This document shows positions 8,314 to 17,049 of a DNA stretch of 64,000 nt, piece by piece; position 1 is the stretch's first letter, and every line of letters starts with the position of its first letter. Source of the stretch: Bacillota bacterium (GTDB lineage Bacteria; Bacillota; UBA4882; UBA8346); assembly GCA_023435565.1 (NCBI GenBank), contig JAEYRN010000069.1, positions 60,842-124,841 on the forward strand, in the 5' to 3' direction. The position numbers and the translations under genes were made by a program. The notes below the pieces were generated by a model, which did not search any database, was not told the origin of the DNA, and was given only the letters and a program-made list of their open reading frames with translations.

Positions 8314-8820
8314 TTGGCGAAAGAACGAGTTGAAACAGTGGTTGAACGGTTGGGTAACCAAGTTGCCTCAAATTTGGGTTATGAATTGGTCGAGGTAGAA
8401 TACCGTAAGGAAGGTCCTGATTGGGTCCTGCGTTGTTTCATTGACAAAGACAGTGGAATTGAAATTGATGATTGTCAACGTTTCAGCGAAGCGCTTGACA
8501 CAGTCTTAGACGAGAAGGATCCCATTCCTGGAAAGTACTTATTGGAAGTTTCTTCGCCTGGAATTGAACGTCCTTTAAAGAAAGATCATGATTTTATTCG
8601 GTTTGCTGGAAAAAAGGTTGAACTTAAGTTAATTAAGGCCTTTAATAACCAAAAAACATACCGTGGAGAATTAATAGGAATGGTTGGGGACGATTCGGAG
8701 CGGAAGATAGCGCTGAAAATCGATGAATCAAATATAGTGGAAATTCCCCGGAATGAAATTGCTAAGGCAAACTTGATTTTTGAAATTTATGGTGAAGAAG
8801 GGGGTAAAAAACGGAAATGA
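8314..8820 (+). CDS. rimP: Ribosome maturation factor RimP
   Basis: 168 aa, usual length. RimP binds the 30S subunit and helps its maturation. Family motifs: LGYELVEVEY, RCFIDKDSGIEIDDC, SEALDTVLDEKDPIPGKYLLEVSSPGIERPL. Start is TTG; AGAGAGGGA lies a little far upstream (about 14 bases). First gene of the translation-factor operon; its stop overlaps the nusA start (ATGA). Confidence 0.95.
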   Translation: MAKERVETVVERLGNQVASNLGYELVEVEYRKEGPDWVLRCFIDKDSGIEIDDCQRFSEALDTVLDEKDPIPGKYLLEVSSPGIERPLKKDHDFIRFAGKKVELKLIKAFNNQKTYRGELIGMVGDDSERKIALKIDESNIVEIPRNEIAKANLIFEIYGEEGGKKRK

Positions 8821-10364
8821 ACCACGAGTTTATGGATGCCCTTGAGCAGATTGAACGCGAAAAAGGAATTAGTAAGGAGATCTTACTTGATGCTATTGAA
8901 ACCGCTTTAGCGTCTGCTTATAAAAGGGATCAAAAAGTCGCGCAAAGCATCGAAGTCCGAATTGATTCGGGTACCGGCGCTTTTCATGTGTACACCCATA
9001 AAACCGTTGTCGATGAAGTTGAAGATGACAAGAACGAAATAAGTCTTGAAGAAGCCCAGAAAATCGATGTTGTCTATGAATTGGGAGATTTGGTTGAATT
9101 CGAGATTTTTCCGAAAGAATTTGGAAGAATAGCGGCCCAAACAGCGAAACAAGTTGTAGTTCAGCGGATCAGGGAAGCTGAACGAAGCCTTATCTATGAT
9201 GAATTCATCAACCGGGTCGGGGATCTGATCACCGGTGTAGTGCAACGGTTTGAACAACGAAATATCTTTGTCGACCTGGGTCGGATTGAAGGAATTCTTC
9301 CCGCCAACGAACAGATGCCGAATGAACGCTATGAGCAGGGGACGAGGCTTAAAACTTATGTGGTTGAGGTTAAAAAAACTACTAAGGGGCCTCAAGTATT
9401 GCTTTCCAGGACTAGAACCGGATTGTTAAAACGTCTGTTTGAGCTTGAGGTGCCCGAGATCCAAGATGGAATCGTTGAAATTAAATCAGTAGCCCGTGAA
9501 CCTGGCCACCGCTCCAAAATTGCCGTTTATAGCCGTGACCATCAAATAGATGCGGTTGGAGCTTGCGTTGGAGCTCGGGGTATTCGAGTCCAGATGATTG
9601 TCAGAGAGTTAAAGGGTGAAAAGATTGACGTTATTCCCTGGAGCACCGAACCGATTGAATTCATTATTAATGCATTAAGTCCTGCCAAAGTTAGCGATGT
9701 TAAAATACTACCTACCAAGAAAACCGCGATTGTAATTGTCCCGGATTTTCAACTCTCTTTAGCTATCGGAAAAGAAGGCCAAAATGCCCGTTTGGCAGCT
9801 AAACTTACCGGTTGGAAGATTGATATTAAAAGTGAGTCTCAAGCATCCGAGCAATCGGAAGAAATTGAACGCCTTGTATATGAGGAAATTGGTTTTCGGG
9901 AATCTGTTCAGGAAGATACTCCTACGGAAGACGATATTTCTACCGAGAGTGAATATCCGGCTGAAGTTAAAGACTATAAGGCAGAAGCCGAAACTGAAAA
10001 GGAACCGGAGGACCAACTTGAACCTATAGTCGACAGTGAAGAGGAAGAGGAAGAAGAAGAAGAAGAAGAAAAAGTCGTCGTTAAGAAAAAGACTAAAAAG
10101 AGTAAGGCGGTTTCCAAGCAACTGGCCCGAATTGAACTGGATGATGAACCAATATCTTTAGAAGACGGGTATTTCTTCAGTGATGTATTGGAAAAACGGG
10201 AGGCAGAAAGTAATGATAGTCCCAAGGAGAAAAAATCTAAAAAAACTAACGTAAAAGATAATTTAACACCATCGGCAGATGAAGGGGGCTTCACTATCGG
10301 GCAGCTTTTTGGGGATGAACTAAAAAAGGTGTCAAAGGCCAAGAAAAAAGACAAGGGGGAATAA
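8817..10364 (+). CDS. nusA: Transcription termination/antitermination factor NusA
   Basis: 515 aa. NusA N-terminal RNA-polymerase-binding domain (1-125), S1 domain (about 130-200, DLITGVVQRFEQRNIFVDLG), then KH1 and KH2 (AVGACVGARGIRVQMI, LAIGKEGQNARLAAKLTGWKIDI). After about residue 345 there is an unusual acidic and lysine-rich tail of roughly 170 residues with a run of ten Glu near residue 415. Most Bacillota NusA proteins stop near residue 370, so the tail is an addition. Translationally coupled to rimP through ATGA. Confidence 0.95.
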   Translation: MNHEFMDALEQIEREKGISKEILLDAIETALASAYKRDQKVAQSIEVRIDSGTGAFHVYTHKTVVDEVEDDKNEISLEEAQKIDVVYELGDLVEFEIFPKEFGRIAAQTAKQVVVQRIREAERSLIYDEFINRVGDLITGVVQRFEQRNIFVDLGRIEGILPANEQMPNERYEQGTRLKTYVVEVKKTTKGPQVLLSRTRTGLLKRLFELEVPEIQDGIVEIKSVAREPGHRSKIAVYSRDHQIDAVGACVGARGIRVQMIVRELKGEKIDVIPWSTEPIEFIINALSPAKVSDVKILPTKKTAIVIVPDFQLSLAIGKEGQNARLAAKLTGWKIDIKSESQASEQSEEIERLVYEEIGFRESVQEDTPTEDDISTESEYPAEVKDYKAEAETEKEPEDQLEPIVDSEEEEEEEEEEEKVVVKKKTKKSKAVSKQLARIELDDEPISLEDGYFFSDVLEKREAESNDSPKEKKSKKTNVKDNLTPSADEGGFTIGQLFGDELKKVSKAKKKDKGE

Positions 10365-10367
10365 ATT

Positions 10368-10640
10368 TTGAAAATTAAAAAAATCCCCCAACGGACTTGT
10401 TTGGGTTGTAGGACCGTAAAACCAAAAAAGGAATTGGTAAGGGTCGTTAGAACTCCGGATGGAACGGTGATTGTCGATCCTACCGGTAAAAAGGCTGGTC
10501 GAGGCGCTTACATCTGTCTAAGTCCGGAATGTCTGGAAAAAGCATTTAAAGGGGCTTTGCTTGCCCAGGCGTTGGAATTCGAAATAACCACTGGAATTAA
10601 GGAAGATTTAAAGAATAAACTTTCAGATTTAATAAAATGA
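10368..10640 (+). CDS. rnpM: RNase P modulator RnpM (YlxR)
   Basis: 90 aa, start TTG. Family signature RTCLGCRTVKPKKELVRVVR (residues 8-27) and GRGAYIC. YlxR-family proteins bind RNA; in B. subtilis the protein was reported to interact with RNase P RNA and was renamed RnpM. It lies between nusA and ylxQ, the standard position, and its stop overlaps the ylxQ start. Confidence 0.92.
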   Translation: MKIKKIPQRTCLGCRTVKPKKELVRVVRTPDGTVIVDPTGKKAGRGAYICLSPECLEKAFKGALLAQALEFEITTGIKEDLKNKLSDLIK

Positions 10641-10951
10641 AACAATTGCAAACCTTACTTGGTTTTGCCGCCAAAGCCGGTGTGCTGATTAGTGGTAGCG
10701 CTGCTGTTGAGGCGGGAATCAAGAAGGGACAAATTAAATTAGTTATTTGCGCCGCAGATCTTTCTGCCAGGACTATTAAAAAATTTGAATATTTATGTAA
10801 GGAAAACCTAGTTATATTTTATTGTTTCGGCGCCCTTTCCGAATTAAGCCATTGGATTGGTAAGCCGGGACGAGGCGTAATCGGGGTTTCTTCAAAACAA
10901 TTTGCCGGCGCAATTGGTTCGTTATTCAATGATGGGGGTGAGCACCATTAA
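10637..10951 (+). CDS. ylxQ: L7Ae-family ribosomal-type protein YlxQ
   Basis: 104 aa. L7Ae/L30e/S12e-like fold: LLGFAAKAGVLISGSAAVEAGIKKGQIKLVICAADLSARTIKKF. Known members bind kink-turn RNAs; the function of YlxQ is not settled. It overlaps rnpM (ATGA) and the beginning of infB, so it is translated in a coupled manner. Confidence 0.9.
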   Translation: MKQLQTLLGFAAKAGVLISGSAAVEAGIKKGQIKLVICAADLSARTIKKFEYLCKENLVIFYCFGALSELSHWIGKPGRGVIGVSSKQFAGAIGSLFNDGGEHH

Positions 10952-13466
10952 TAAAGTAAGGGTTCATGAATTAGGTAAGGAATTGGGGATATCACCCAAA
11001 GAATTAATGCATTATCTGAATGGTATAGGCGCTAACGTCCGGAATCATATGAGCACTATCGAAGATAAATTTGTTGATCAAGCGCGACTGGCATTTCCCA
11101 GTCAAAAACAGGCAAGATTTCCACAAACTACACCATCGGAACCTGTTAAAACTGAAGCTATTCCGGAAACACCTAAACAAACATCGGTAGTTAAATCTGG
11201 TCCAAAAGAAATGCCTATGGCGCCGAGTGCTCAAAAAGCCGTACCTACCGGATCGACAAATCCTAAAACCGAGCACTTTCCACTAAAAGGAAGTCCCGAA
11301 AAGGCGTCTCCTGCTTCGGCACAAGTTGAGGAACGGTCAAAACCGAATCAGTCGGCCCAGGCAAAGCAAGTTAAACCGGGCTTTAAAACTGAGCCGAAAC
11401 CCGGACCTAAACCCGGAGCAAAACCGGAAATACACCCCGGTGCAGTTAAACCTGGAAGAATTGAAGATAATGGAAAGCCCAGACCGACCAGGAATGATGC
11501 TAATTCTAACCAAAAGCAACAAAGAGGGAGTAATCAGCCACAAAAGACATTTAATCAACAAAATCAAAAACCCTTTAATAAACAGCGTAAACCCGGACCA
11601 GAGGTGGCGGCGCGGGGACCGGTGGCGCGACCTAACGGGAACCGTCCACATTCGAGACCAATCCAACATCAACCTGCTAAACAGGTTAAGCCGAAAGGTC
11701 CGGTTACCAATGTTAAATCGGTCCAATTGCCGCCTTCAATGACGGTGAAAGACTTTTCTCAGTTGATCGAAGTAGCGGCCGGCGATGTAATAAAAAAGTT
11801 AATGAGTTTAGGGGTATTGGCCAATATTAACCAAGAGATTGACATGGATACAATGATTTTATTGGCTGACGAATATAAGATTAGTGCTTCAGCCGCTCTT
11901 ACCGAGGAAGAAAAACTACAGGTAGAAGAAATTGAGGATGATCCGGAATCTTTAGTCTTAAGGCCCCCGGTGGTAACAATCATGGGCCATGTTGATCATG
12001 GAAAAACATCGTTGTTGGACGCGATTCGGGAAACAAATGTTATTGCTCAGGAAGCTGGTGGTATCACACAACACATCGGAGCCTACCAGGTTGAGTTAAA
12101 AGAGAGAAAAATTACTTTTTTGGATACCCCGGGTCATGCGGCCTTTACGGCGATGAGGGCTCGTGGGGCTCAGGCCACTGATATCGCTATTTTGGTAGTT
12201 GCCGCCGATGACGGGGTAATGCCTCAAACCGTGGAAGCGCTTAACCATGCTAAAGACGCCAATGTACCAATTATTGTAGCTGTTAATAAGATGGATAAAC
12301 CGGGAGCAAATCCTGACCGAGTCAAACAGGATCTGACTGAATACGGTTTGGTCGCTGAAGAGTGGGGCGGAGATACTATTTTCGTTCCGGTTTCGGCCAA
12401 GAAACGTGAAGGCATTGAGCATTTATTGGAAATGATCTTGCTGGTGGCGGATATGAAAGACTTAAGAGCTAATCCGGATCGGGCAGCTAAAGGGACGATT
12501 ATCGAAGCCAAATTAGATAAAGGTCGGGGTCCGGTCGCGACAGTGTTGATTCAAACCGGAACTTTGGAAATCGGAGATACGATTATTGCAGGGGCTGCTG
12601 CCGGTAAAGTTAGAGTGTTGATTAATGATAAAGGTAAAAAACTTAAAAAAGCAGGTCCTTCGACTCCGGTAGAGGTTATAGGATTTGATGAACTCCCGGA
12701 AGCCGGAGACATTCTCCATGCTGTTACCGAAGGTATGGCGCGTGGCTTAGCTGACAAAAGAATGCAGCTGAAACGAGAAAACGAATTAAAACAAAATCAA
12801 AAGGTAACCTTGGATGATTTATTCACTAAGATTAAAGAGGGCGAAATAAAAGACTTAAAAATTGTTCTTAAGGCCGACGTCCAAGGTTCAGTGGAAGCGA
12901 TTCGCCAATCGCTGGAACGCCTAACTAATGATGAAGTCAGGGTTAAGGTAATTCACGGCGGAGTTGGCGGTATCGGTGAAGGCGATGTAATGTTAGCTTC
13001 AGCATCAAATGCGGTAATTATTGGTTTTAACGTTCGCCCTGATCCGATGGCTAAGCGGATTGCAGAGAAAGAAAGTGTCGACATCCGTCTTTACCGAATT
13101 ATTTATGAAATCATCGATGATGTCCAAAAGGCGATGGAAGGAATGTTGGCTCCCGAATACAAAGAGGTAATCGCCGGTCGGGCTGAAATACGGGTGGTTT
13201 ATAAAGTTCCCAAAGTTGGTAATATTGCCGGGTGTTATGTCTTGGAGGGTAAAATAAACCGAAATTCCAGTGTTCGCCTAATCCGTGACAACATTGTTAT
13301 TCACGACGGCAAAATTGATTCCTTAAAGCGGTTTAAGGATGACGCCCGTGAAGTTGCGGAAGGTTTTGAATGTGGTATCGGTTTAGAGAAGTATAATGAT
13401 ATAAAAGAGGCAGACATTATTGAGGCCTATGCCATGGAGGAAATCAAAAGGACTTCTGCTAAATAG
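10932..13466 (+). CDS. infB: Translation initiation factor IF-2
   Basis: About 844 aa. Short N-terminal IF2_N domain (KVRVHELGKELGISPKEL), then a long low-complexity Pro/Lys/Gln-rich linker (about residues 50-260), a second IF2_N (SVQLPPSMTVKDFSQLI), and the GTPase core: GHVDHGKT (about residue 350), DTPGHAAF, NKMD, SAK. Domains II-IV follow. The exact start is uncertain: ATG 10929, ATG 10932 or GTG 10938 all overlap the end of ylxQ, none with a strong ribosome site; GTG 10938 would give the most family-like N-terminus. A TTG at 10902 is less likely. Confidence 0.95.
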   Translation: MGVSTINKVRVHELGKELGISPKELMHYLNGIGANVRNHMSTIEDKFVDQARLAFPSQKQARFPQTTPSEPVKTEAIPETPKQTSVVKSGPKEMPMAPSAQKAVPTGSTNPKTEHFPLKGSPEKASPASAQVEERSKPNQSAQAKQVKPGFKTEPKPGPKPGAKPEIHPGAVKPGRIEDNGKPRPTRNDANSNQKQQRGSNQPQKTFNQQNQKPFNKQRKPGPEVAARGPVARPNGNRPHSRPIQHQPAKQVKPKGPVTNVKSVQLPPSMTVKDFSQLIEVAAGDVIKKLMSLGVLANINQEIDMDTMILLADEYKISASAALTEEEKLQVEEIEDDPESLVLRPPVVTIMGHVDHGKTSLLDAIRETNVIAQEAGGITQHIGAYQVELKERKITFLDTPGHAAFTAMRARGAQATDIAILVVAADDGVMPQTVEALNHAKDANVPIIVAVNKMDKPGANPDRVKQDLTEYGLVAEEWGGDTIFVPVSAKKREGIEHLLEMILLVADMKDLRANPDRAAKGTIIEAKLDKGRGPVATVLIQTGTLEIGDTIIAGAAAGKVRVLINDKGKKLKKAGPSTPVEVIGFDELPEAGDILHAVTEGMARGLADKRMQLKRENELKQNQKVTLDDLFTKIKEGEIKDLKIVLKADVQGSVEAIRQSLERLTNDEVRVKVIHGGVGGIGEGDVMLASASNAVIIGFNVRPDPMAKRIAEKESVDIRLYRIIYEIIDDVQKAMEGMLAPEYKEVIAGRAEIRVVYKVPKVGNIAGCYVLEGKINRNSSVRLIRDNIVIHDGKIDSLKRFKDDAREVAEGFECGIGLEKYNDIKEADIIEAYAMEEIKRTSAK

Positions 13467-13505
13467 TTAAAATATTAAAAGAAATTTTACCTCTTAATAT
13501 AAATA

Positions 13506-13651
13506 CAACTTTCGCACCTTGATTTTTATGCAGTAAAGCGATGGTTTAAAGGAAACCAATTCTTGAAAAATCGTTAAACCATCGATATTTTCAAGAATTG
13601 ATTTTTATTGATACGGCTATACTGTAAGGCATTTTTGAAGTGCGAAAGTTG
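13506..13651 (+). repeat. TIR-bounded element with interleaved inverted repeats between infB and rbfA
   Basis: 146 bp between perfect 12-bp inverted ends CAACTTTCGCAC (13506-13517) and GTGCGAAAGTTG (13640-13651). Inside are two inverted repeats in crossed order: CGATGGTTTAA (13539-13549) with TTAAACCATCG (13574-13584), and CAATTCTTGAAAA (13557-13569) with TTTTCAAGAATTG (13588-13600). Forming the second hairpin puts the partner of the first into its loop. No coding potential is seen. Confidence 0.8.
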
Positions 13652-13653
13652 AG

Positions 13654-13786
13654 TATATAAGTTGAATTGAATTTCTATTTAACATCCGGCCATGAAGAAA
13701 AAATAATGAATGTAATTCAACTTATAACAGCTGTAATAGGATGAAATAACGGAATGCAAGTCTCAGAAATTTATTTCATCCTATAT
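13654..13786 (+). repeat. Long form of dispersed repeat R2
   Basis: Two consecutive perfect stem-loops: TATAAGTTGAATT (13656-13668) with AATTCAACTTATA (13714-13726), then TAGGATGAAATAA (13737-13749) with TTATTTCATCCTA (13771-13783). The outer left arm and outer right arm are exactly what remains in the short copy at 4639-4688. It ends 16 bp before the rbfA start. Confidence 0.8.
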
Positions 13787-13802
13787 AAAGGGGGATATAA
13801 TA

Positions 13803-14165
13803 ATGGCGGAACATCGTACCGAAAGATTACGCGAGTTAATAAAATCGGAATTCGGGTCCATTTTACAAAGGGATTTAAAAGACCCGCGGATCGGGTTTGT
13901 AAGCGTGACCGATGTTGAAGTATCAAATGATTATAGTCATGTAAAAATATTTGTTAGTATTTACGGAGATGATGAAACTAAAAGGTTGACCATGGAAGGA
14001 TTGGAAAGCGCTAAGGGGTTTATCCGTTCCGAATTGGGTCAGCGGATTAGATTGCGTCATACTCCTGAGGTCCATATTATTGCTGATAATTCCATTGAAA
14101 GAGGTTCGCGAATTTTTGAATTACTGGAAAAAGTAAAACAAGGCAAAGAGGAGAATCCTAATTGA
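13803..14165 (+). CDS. rbfA: Ribosome-binding factor A
   Basis: 120 aa, normal size. RbfA assists 16S rRNA processing on the 30S subunit, especially in the cold. Motifs: RTERLRELIKSEFGSILQRDLKDPRIGFVSVTDVEVSNDYSHVKIFVS (start of the KH-like fold) and RHTPEVHIIADNSIERGSRI. AAGGGGG precedes the ATG. Separated from infB by 336 bp of repeats, so it may have its own transcription signal or depend on read-through. Confidence 0.95.
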   Translation: MAEHRTERLRELIKSEFGSILQRDLKDPRIGFVSVTDVEVSNDYSHVKIFVSIYGDDETKRLTMEGLESAKGFIRSELGQRIRLRHTPEVHIIADNSIERGSRIFELLEKVKQGKEENPN

Positions 14166-15139
14166 ATCTGGATTGGCAAGGTTTTTTTAGACTTATCAAA
14201 GCTAACGACCGCTTTATAGTTACCTGTCATGTTCACCCTGACGGAGATGCAATAGGTTCATTATTGGCTATTGGCTTTGTATTGAAAAAGTTTGAAAAAA
14301 AATTCGAGTTAATTTGCTCCGAAGGGATCCCCTCCGTATATTCATTTCTTGAGGGGAGTGAACTAATCAAAAAGGAACGGGACCTTTCTTTTTCGCCTGA
14401 GGTTTTGATTTCAGTGGATTGCGCGGAAAAGGACCGTTGTGCTATTTCATGGGAAACGTGGAGCATACCTGGTCTTACCGTTGTTAACATTGACCATCAT
14501 ATCACTAATACCGGTTTTGGTGATTTAAATCTTAATCATCCTCAAGCTGCGGCTACCGGAGAGGTTATTTATCGTTTATTCAAAGAGGCCAACTTTGCCT
14601 TTGACCGGGCTGTTGCAACCGCATTATATACGGCGGTTGCAACGGATACTGGTTTTTTTAGATACTCCAACACTTCGTCTTTTACTTTGGAATTAGTTTC
14701 GATTTTGGTGAAAGAATACGGCATTGAACCATCGAAGATAGCCGAGCAAGTTCATGAACAAAAAAGTTTTTCTTCTGTCCGATTACTGGGCGAAGTATTA
14801 TGTACTTTAAAAACGGGTATTGGCGGTAAAGTCGCCTGGATGGTCCTGGATCAACCAATGATAAACAAGTTTCAGGTGGAAAACGAGGAAACCGAGAGTT
14901 TTGTGAATTATGCCCGCTCCATCGAAGGAGTGGAGGTTGGAATCTTATTTAAAGAATTGCGTGCCAATGAGGTTAAACTAAGCTGGCGTTCATCAGTAAA
15001 TGTAGATGTTAGTAAATTAGCCGCAAAATTCGGTGGGGGCGGTCATGCCAGAGCAGCCGGATGTACGATAAACGGTCCGGTCGATCAAGTTGTTAAGGAT
15101 GTTCTAAAGTTTGTCTCAGAGTATTATGAGGCTCGTTGA
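14162..15139 (+). CDS. nrnA: DHH/DHHA1 phosphoesterase, NrnA-like nanoRNase/pAp phosphatase
   Basis: 325 aa, start TTG overlapping the rbfA stop. The DHH domain shows CHVHPDGDAIGS (residues 20-31), VDCAEKDR and the IDHHITN motif (about residue 110), with metal-binding Asp and His present; the C-terminal DHHA1 domain ends GGGGHARAAGCTI. NrnA degrades 2-5-nt RNAs and dephosphorylates pAp. Position between rbfA and truB is the normal Bacillota arrangement. Confidence 0.93.
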   Translation: MNLDWQGFFRLIKANDRFIVTCHVHPDGDAIGSLLAIGFVLKKFEKKFELICSEGIPSVYSFLEGSELIKKERDLSFSPEVLISVDCAEKDRCAISWETWSIPGLTVVNIDHHITNTGFGDLNLNHPQAAATGEVIYRLFKEANFAFDRAVATALYTAVATDTGFFRYSNTSSFTLELVSILVKEYGIEPSKIAEQVHEQKSFSSVRLLGEVLCTLKTGIGGKVAWMVLDQPMINKFQVENEETESFVNYARSIEGVEVGILFKELRANEVKLSWRSSVNVDVSKLAAKFGGGGHARAAGCTINGPVDQVVKDVLKFVSEYYEAR

Positions 15140-15141
15140 CC

Positions 15142-16065
15142 ATGTGGCATGGGATTTTAATAATTAATAAAGAGCGGGGTTTAACTTCCCACCAGGTTAT
15201 CGCTAAATTACGCAGGATTTTAAAGCAAGCGGAGATTGGTCATACCGGTACTTTAGATCCGGAGGCAGAGGGTGTTTTAGTGGTGGGGTTGGGACAAGCA
15301 ACCCGTTCTTTTTCTTTTTTGGATGAATCCATCAAAGTATATCGGGCTGAGGTAGTTTTAGGCCAGAGGACTGATACCCAAGACGCTTCGGGAATGATTA
15401 TCTCCGAACATCCCGAAACTAATTTAACGATTAAAATTATAAATAAGGCAATTACGGAACTCACGGGGGATATCCAACAGGTTCCTCCAATGTATTCAGC
15501 GGTTAAGGTAAAAGGACAAAAATTATACGATTTAGCTCGTCAAGGCATTATGGTCGAACGTAGCGCACGTCCGATTAAGGTTTATAAATGGGACATAGAA
15601 GGGGCTAAAAGCGTTTATGGTTTTAATGATCGGATGATTTCCCTAATTACCTGTTCTAAGGGTTCCTATATCAGGACATTAATTGATGACCTTGGAGAAA
15701 AGCTTGGTTGTGGGGCACATATGGGCAGCTTACTTCGTTTACAATCCGGTATTTTCAGTTTGGAACAAGCAGTATCTCTAAACCGGGTCAGTGAATGGGC
15801 TGAAGCGGGCCGATTGGATGAACTGATCTTACCCATAACTGAAGTTTTAGGCCACTTACCCTCTATTTATCCCGAAGATTCAGACCTTTTAAAAGTTAAA
15901 AACGGCGGTAAGTTATCTTTTTATAAGTATGATAAAGTTGAAACCACCGGTAGCCTGGTCAAAGCATTGGAAATTGGTACCAATAAAACAATTGCCATAT
16001 TAAAGTTAATAGATAACAATTCTTATCGATTTTGGCAACCGGTAAAGGTATTTCAATATAATTAG
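15142..16065 (+). CDS. truB: tRNA pseudouridine(55) synthase
   Basis: 307 aa. Converts U55 of tRNAs to pseudouridine. Seen: GILIINKERGLTSHQV, the catalytic region GHTGTLDPEAEGVLVVGLGQATR with its Asp (about residue 38), and YIRTLIDDLGEKLGCGAHMGSLLRLQSGIF. The ATG at 15142 is chosen because GAGG lies ten bases upstream; a TTG at 15136 overlapping the nrnA stop is an alternative. C-terminal about 70 residues are divergent. Confidence 0.94.
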   Translation: MWHGILIINKERGLTSHQVIAKLRRILKQAEIGHTGTLDPEAEGVLVVGLGQATRSFSFLDESIKVYRAEVVLGQRTDTQDASGMIISEHPETNLTIKIINKAITELTGDIQQVPPMYSAVKVKGQKLYDLARQGIMVERSARPIKVYKWDIEGAKSVYGFNDRMISLITCSKGSYIRTLIDDLGEKLGCGAHMGSLLRLQSGIFSLEQAVSLNRVSEWAEAGRLDELILPITEVLGHLPSIYPEDSDLLKVKNGGKLSFYKYDKVETTGSLVKALEIGTNKTIAILKLIDNNSYRFWQPVKVFQYN

Positions 16066-16090
16066 GGTTAGAGATTAAACGGAGTAAAAT

Positions 16091-17035
16091 ATGAAACTTT
16101 GGAATTCTATTTTACAAGCGAGACAGGAAATCAGTAAATCAAAGAAGAGTTCGGTGGTAACCATTGGTAATTTTGACGGAGTACACCGCGGTCACCAAGC
16201 TATTATTCGGCATACAATAGCCAAGGCCAGTCAATTAGATAGTTTAGCAATTGCCTTAACTTTTTCCAAACATACGGAAAGTGTATTGGGGGAAGCTCCA
16301 TTATTATTGAATATGCCTATAGTTCGGAGGGAACTATTAACCAAACAAGGATTAGATGCCCTTTTGGAGGTTGAGTTTTCTGAAAATTTTGCCGGTTTGG
16401 AACCGGAAACTTTCTTTAATGCTTGGCTGATGGATGGTTTAAATATTCGAGCTTTGGTGGTTGGGCATGATTTTCGTTTTGGTTCAGCCGGGCGTGGTGA
16501 CTATCTGTTGTTAGAAGAAATGGTAGTTGATAAAGGGATTTATTTAGAAAAAATAGCCCCGATTAAAGAAAACGGCGCAATAATTAGTAGCTCAAAAATT
16601 CGGCAACTATTGGCTGAAGGCCATATTGAACAAGCTAATCGGATGCTTGGGTATAATTTTTTAATTGAAGGTGAAGTTATTGAGGGGGAACGGTTAGCCC
16701 GGAAGTTAGGCTATCCTACAGCCAACATTCGTTTGGAACCGGAATACTTATTGCCCTGTTACGGTGTATATTTAGTGAGGATATTCATTAATGATCATTT
16801 ATATTTTGGCATTGCCAATGTGGGGATCAAGCCTACCTTTGGAGATTACCATCCATTAGTAGAAATTTATCTATTCGATGTTGAGCTTAACTTATATCAC
16901 AAAAACATCCGTGTTGAATTTCTTAAATTTATAAGACCGGAAAATCGTTTTGCCGGCCCTGAGGCTTTGCGTACCCAAATAGGGCGGGATGTAGAGGCTG
17001 CCAAAGACTTTTTAAATGAATTAACGGAAGGCTGA
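16091..17035 (+). CDS. ribF: Bifunctional riboflavin kinase/FAD synthetase
   Basis: 314 aa. Makes FMN and then FAD from riboflavin. FAD-synthetase domain first: TIGNFDGVHRGHQAII (residues 23-38), VGHDFRFGSAGRGD, ISSSKIRQLLAEG. Riboflavin-kinase domain after about residue 185: RLARKLGYPTANI and ANVGIKPTFGD. GGAG lies just before the ATG. Standard position after truB. Confidence 0.95.
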   Translation: MKLWNSILQARQEISKSKKSSVVTIGNFDGVHRGHQAIIRHTIAKASQLDSLAIALTFSKHTESVLGEAPLLLNMPIVRRELLTKQGLDALLEVEFSENFAGLEPETFFNAWLMDGLNIRALVVGHDFRFGSAGRGDYLLLEEMVVDKGIYLEKIAPIKENGAIISSSKIRQLLAEGHIEQANRMLGYNFLIEGEVIEGERLARKLGYPTANIRLEPEYLLPCYGVYLVRIFINDHLYFGIANVGIKPTFGDYHPLVEIYLFDVELNLYHKNIRVEFLKFIRPENRFAGPEALRTQIGRDVEAAKDFLNELTEG

Positions 17036-17049
17036 TTTTCTTAAATGGA

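Noticed and set aside
9759..10354. Phe-rich and Ser-rich frames antisense to nusA
   Set aside because: They mirror the poly-Glu/Lys tail of NusA and have no start signals of their own.
11004..11742. Frames overlapping the infB linker on both strands
   Set aside because: Products of the Pro/Lys/Gln-rich low-complexity linker; the IF-2 frame explains the region.
13539..13600. H-type pseudoknot with both stems formed
   Set aside because: The connecting loop over the 11-bp stem would be only 3 bases, too short; alternative hairpins are the better reading.
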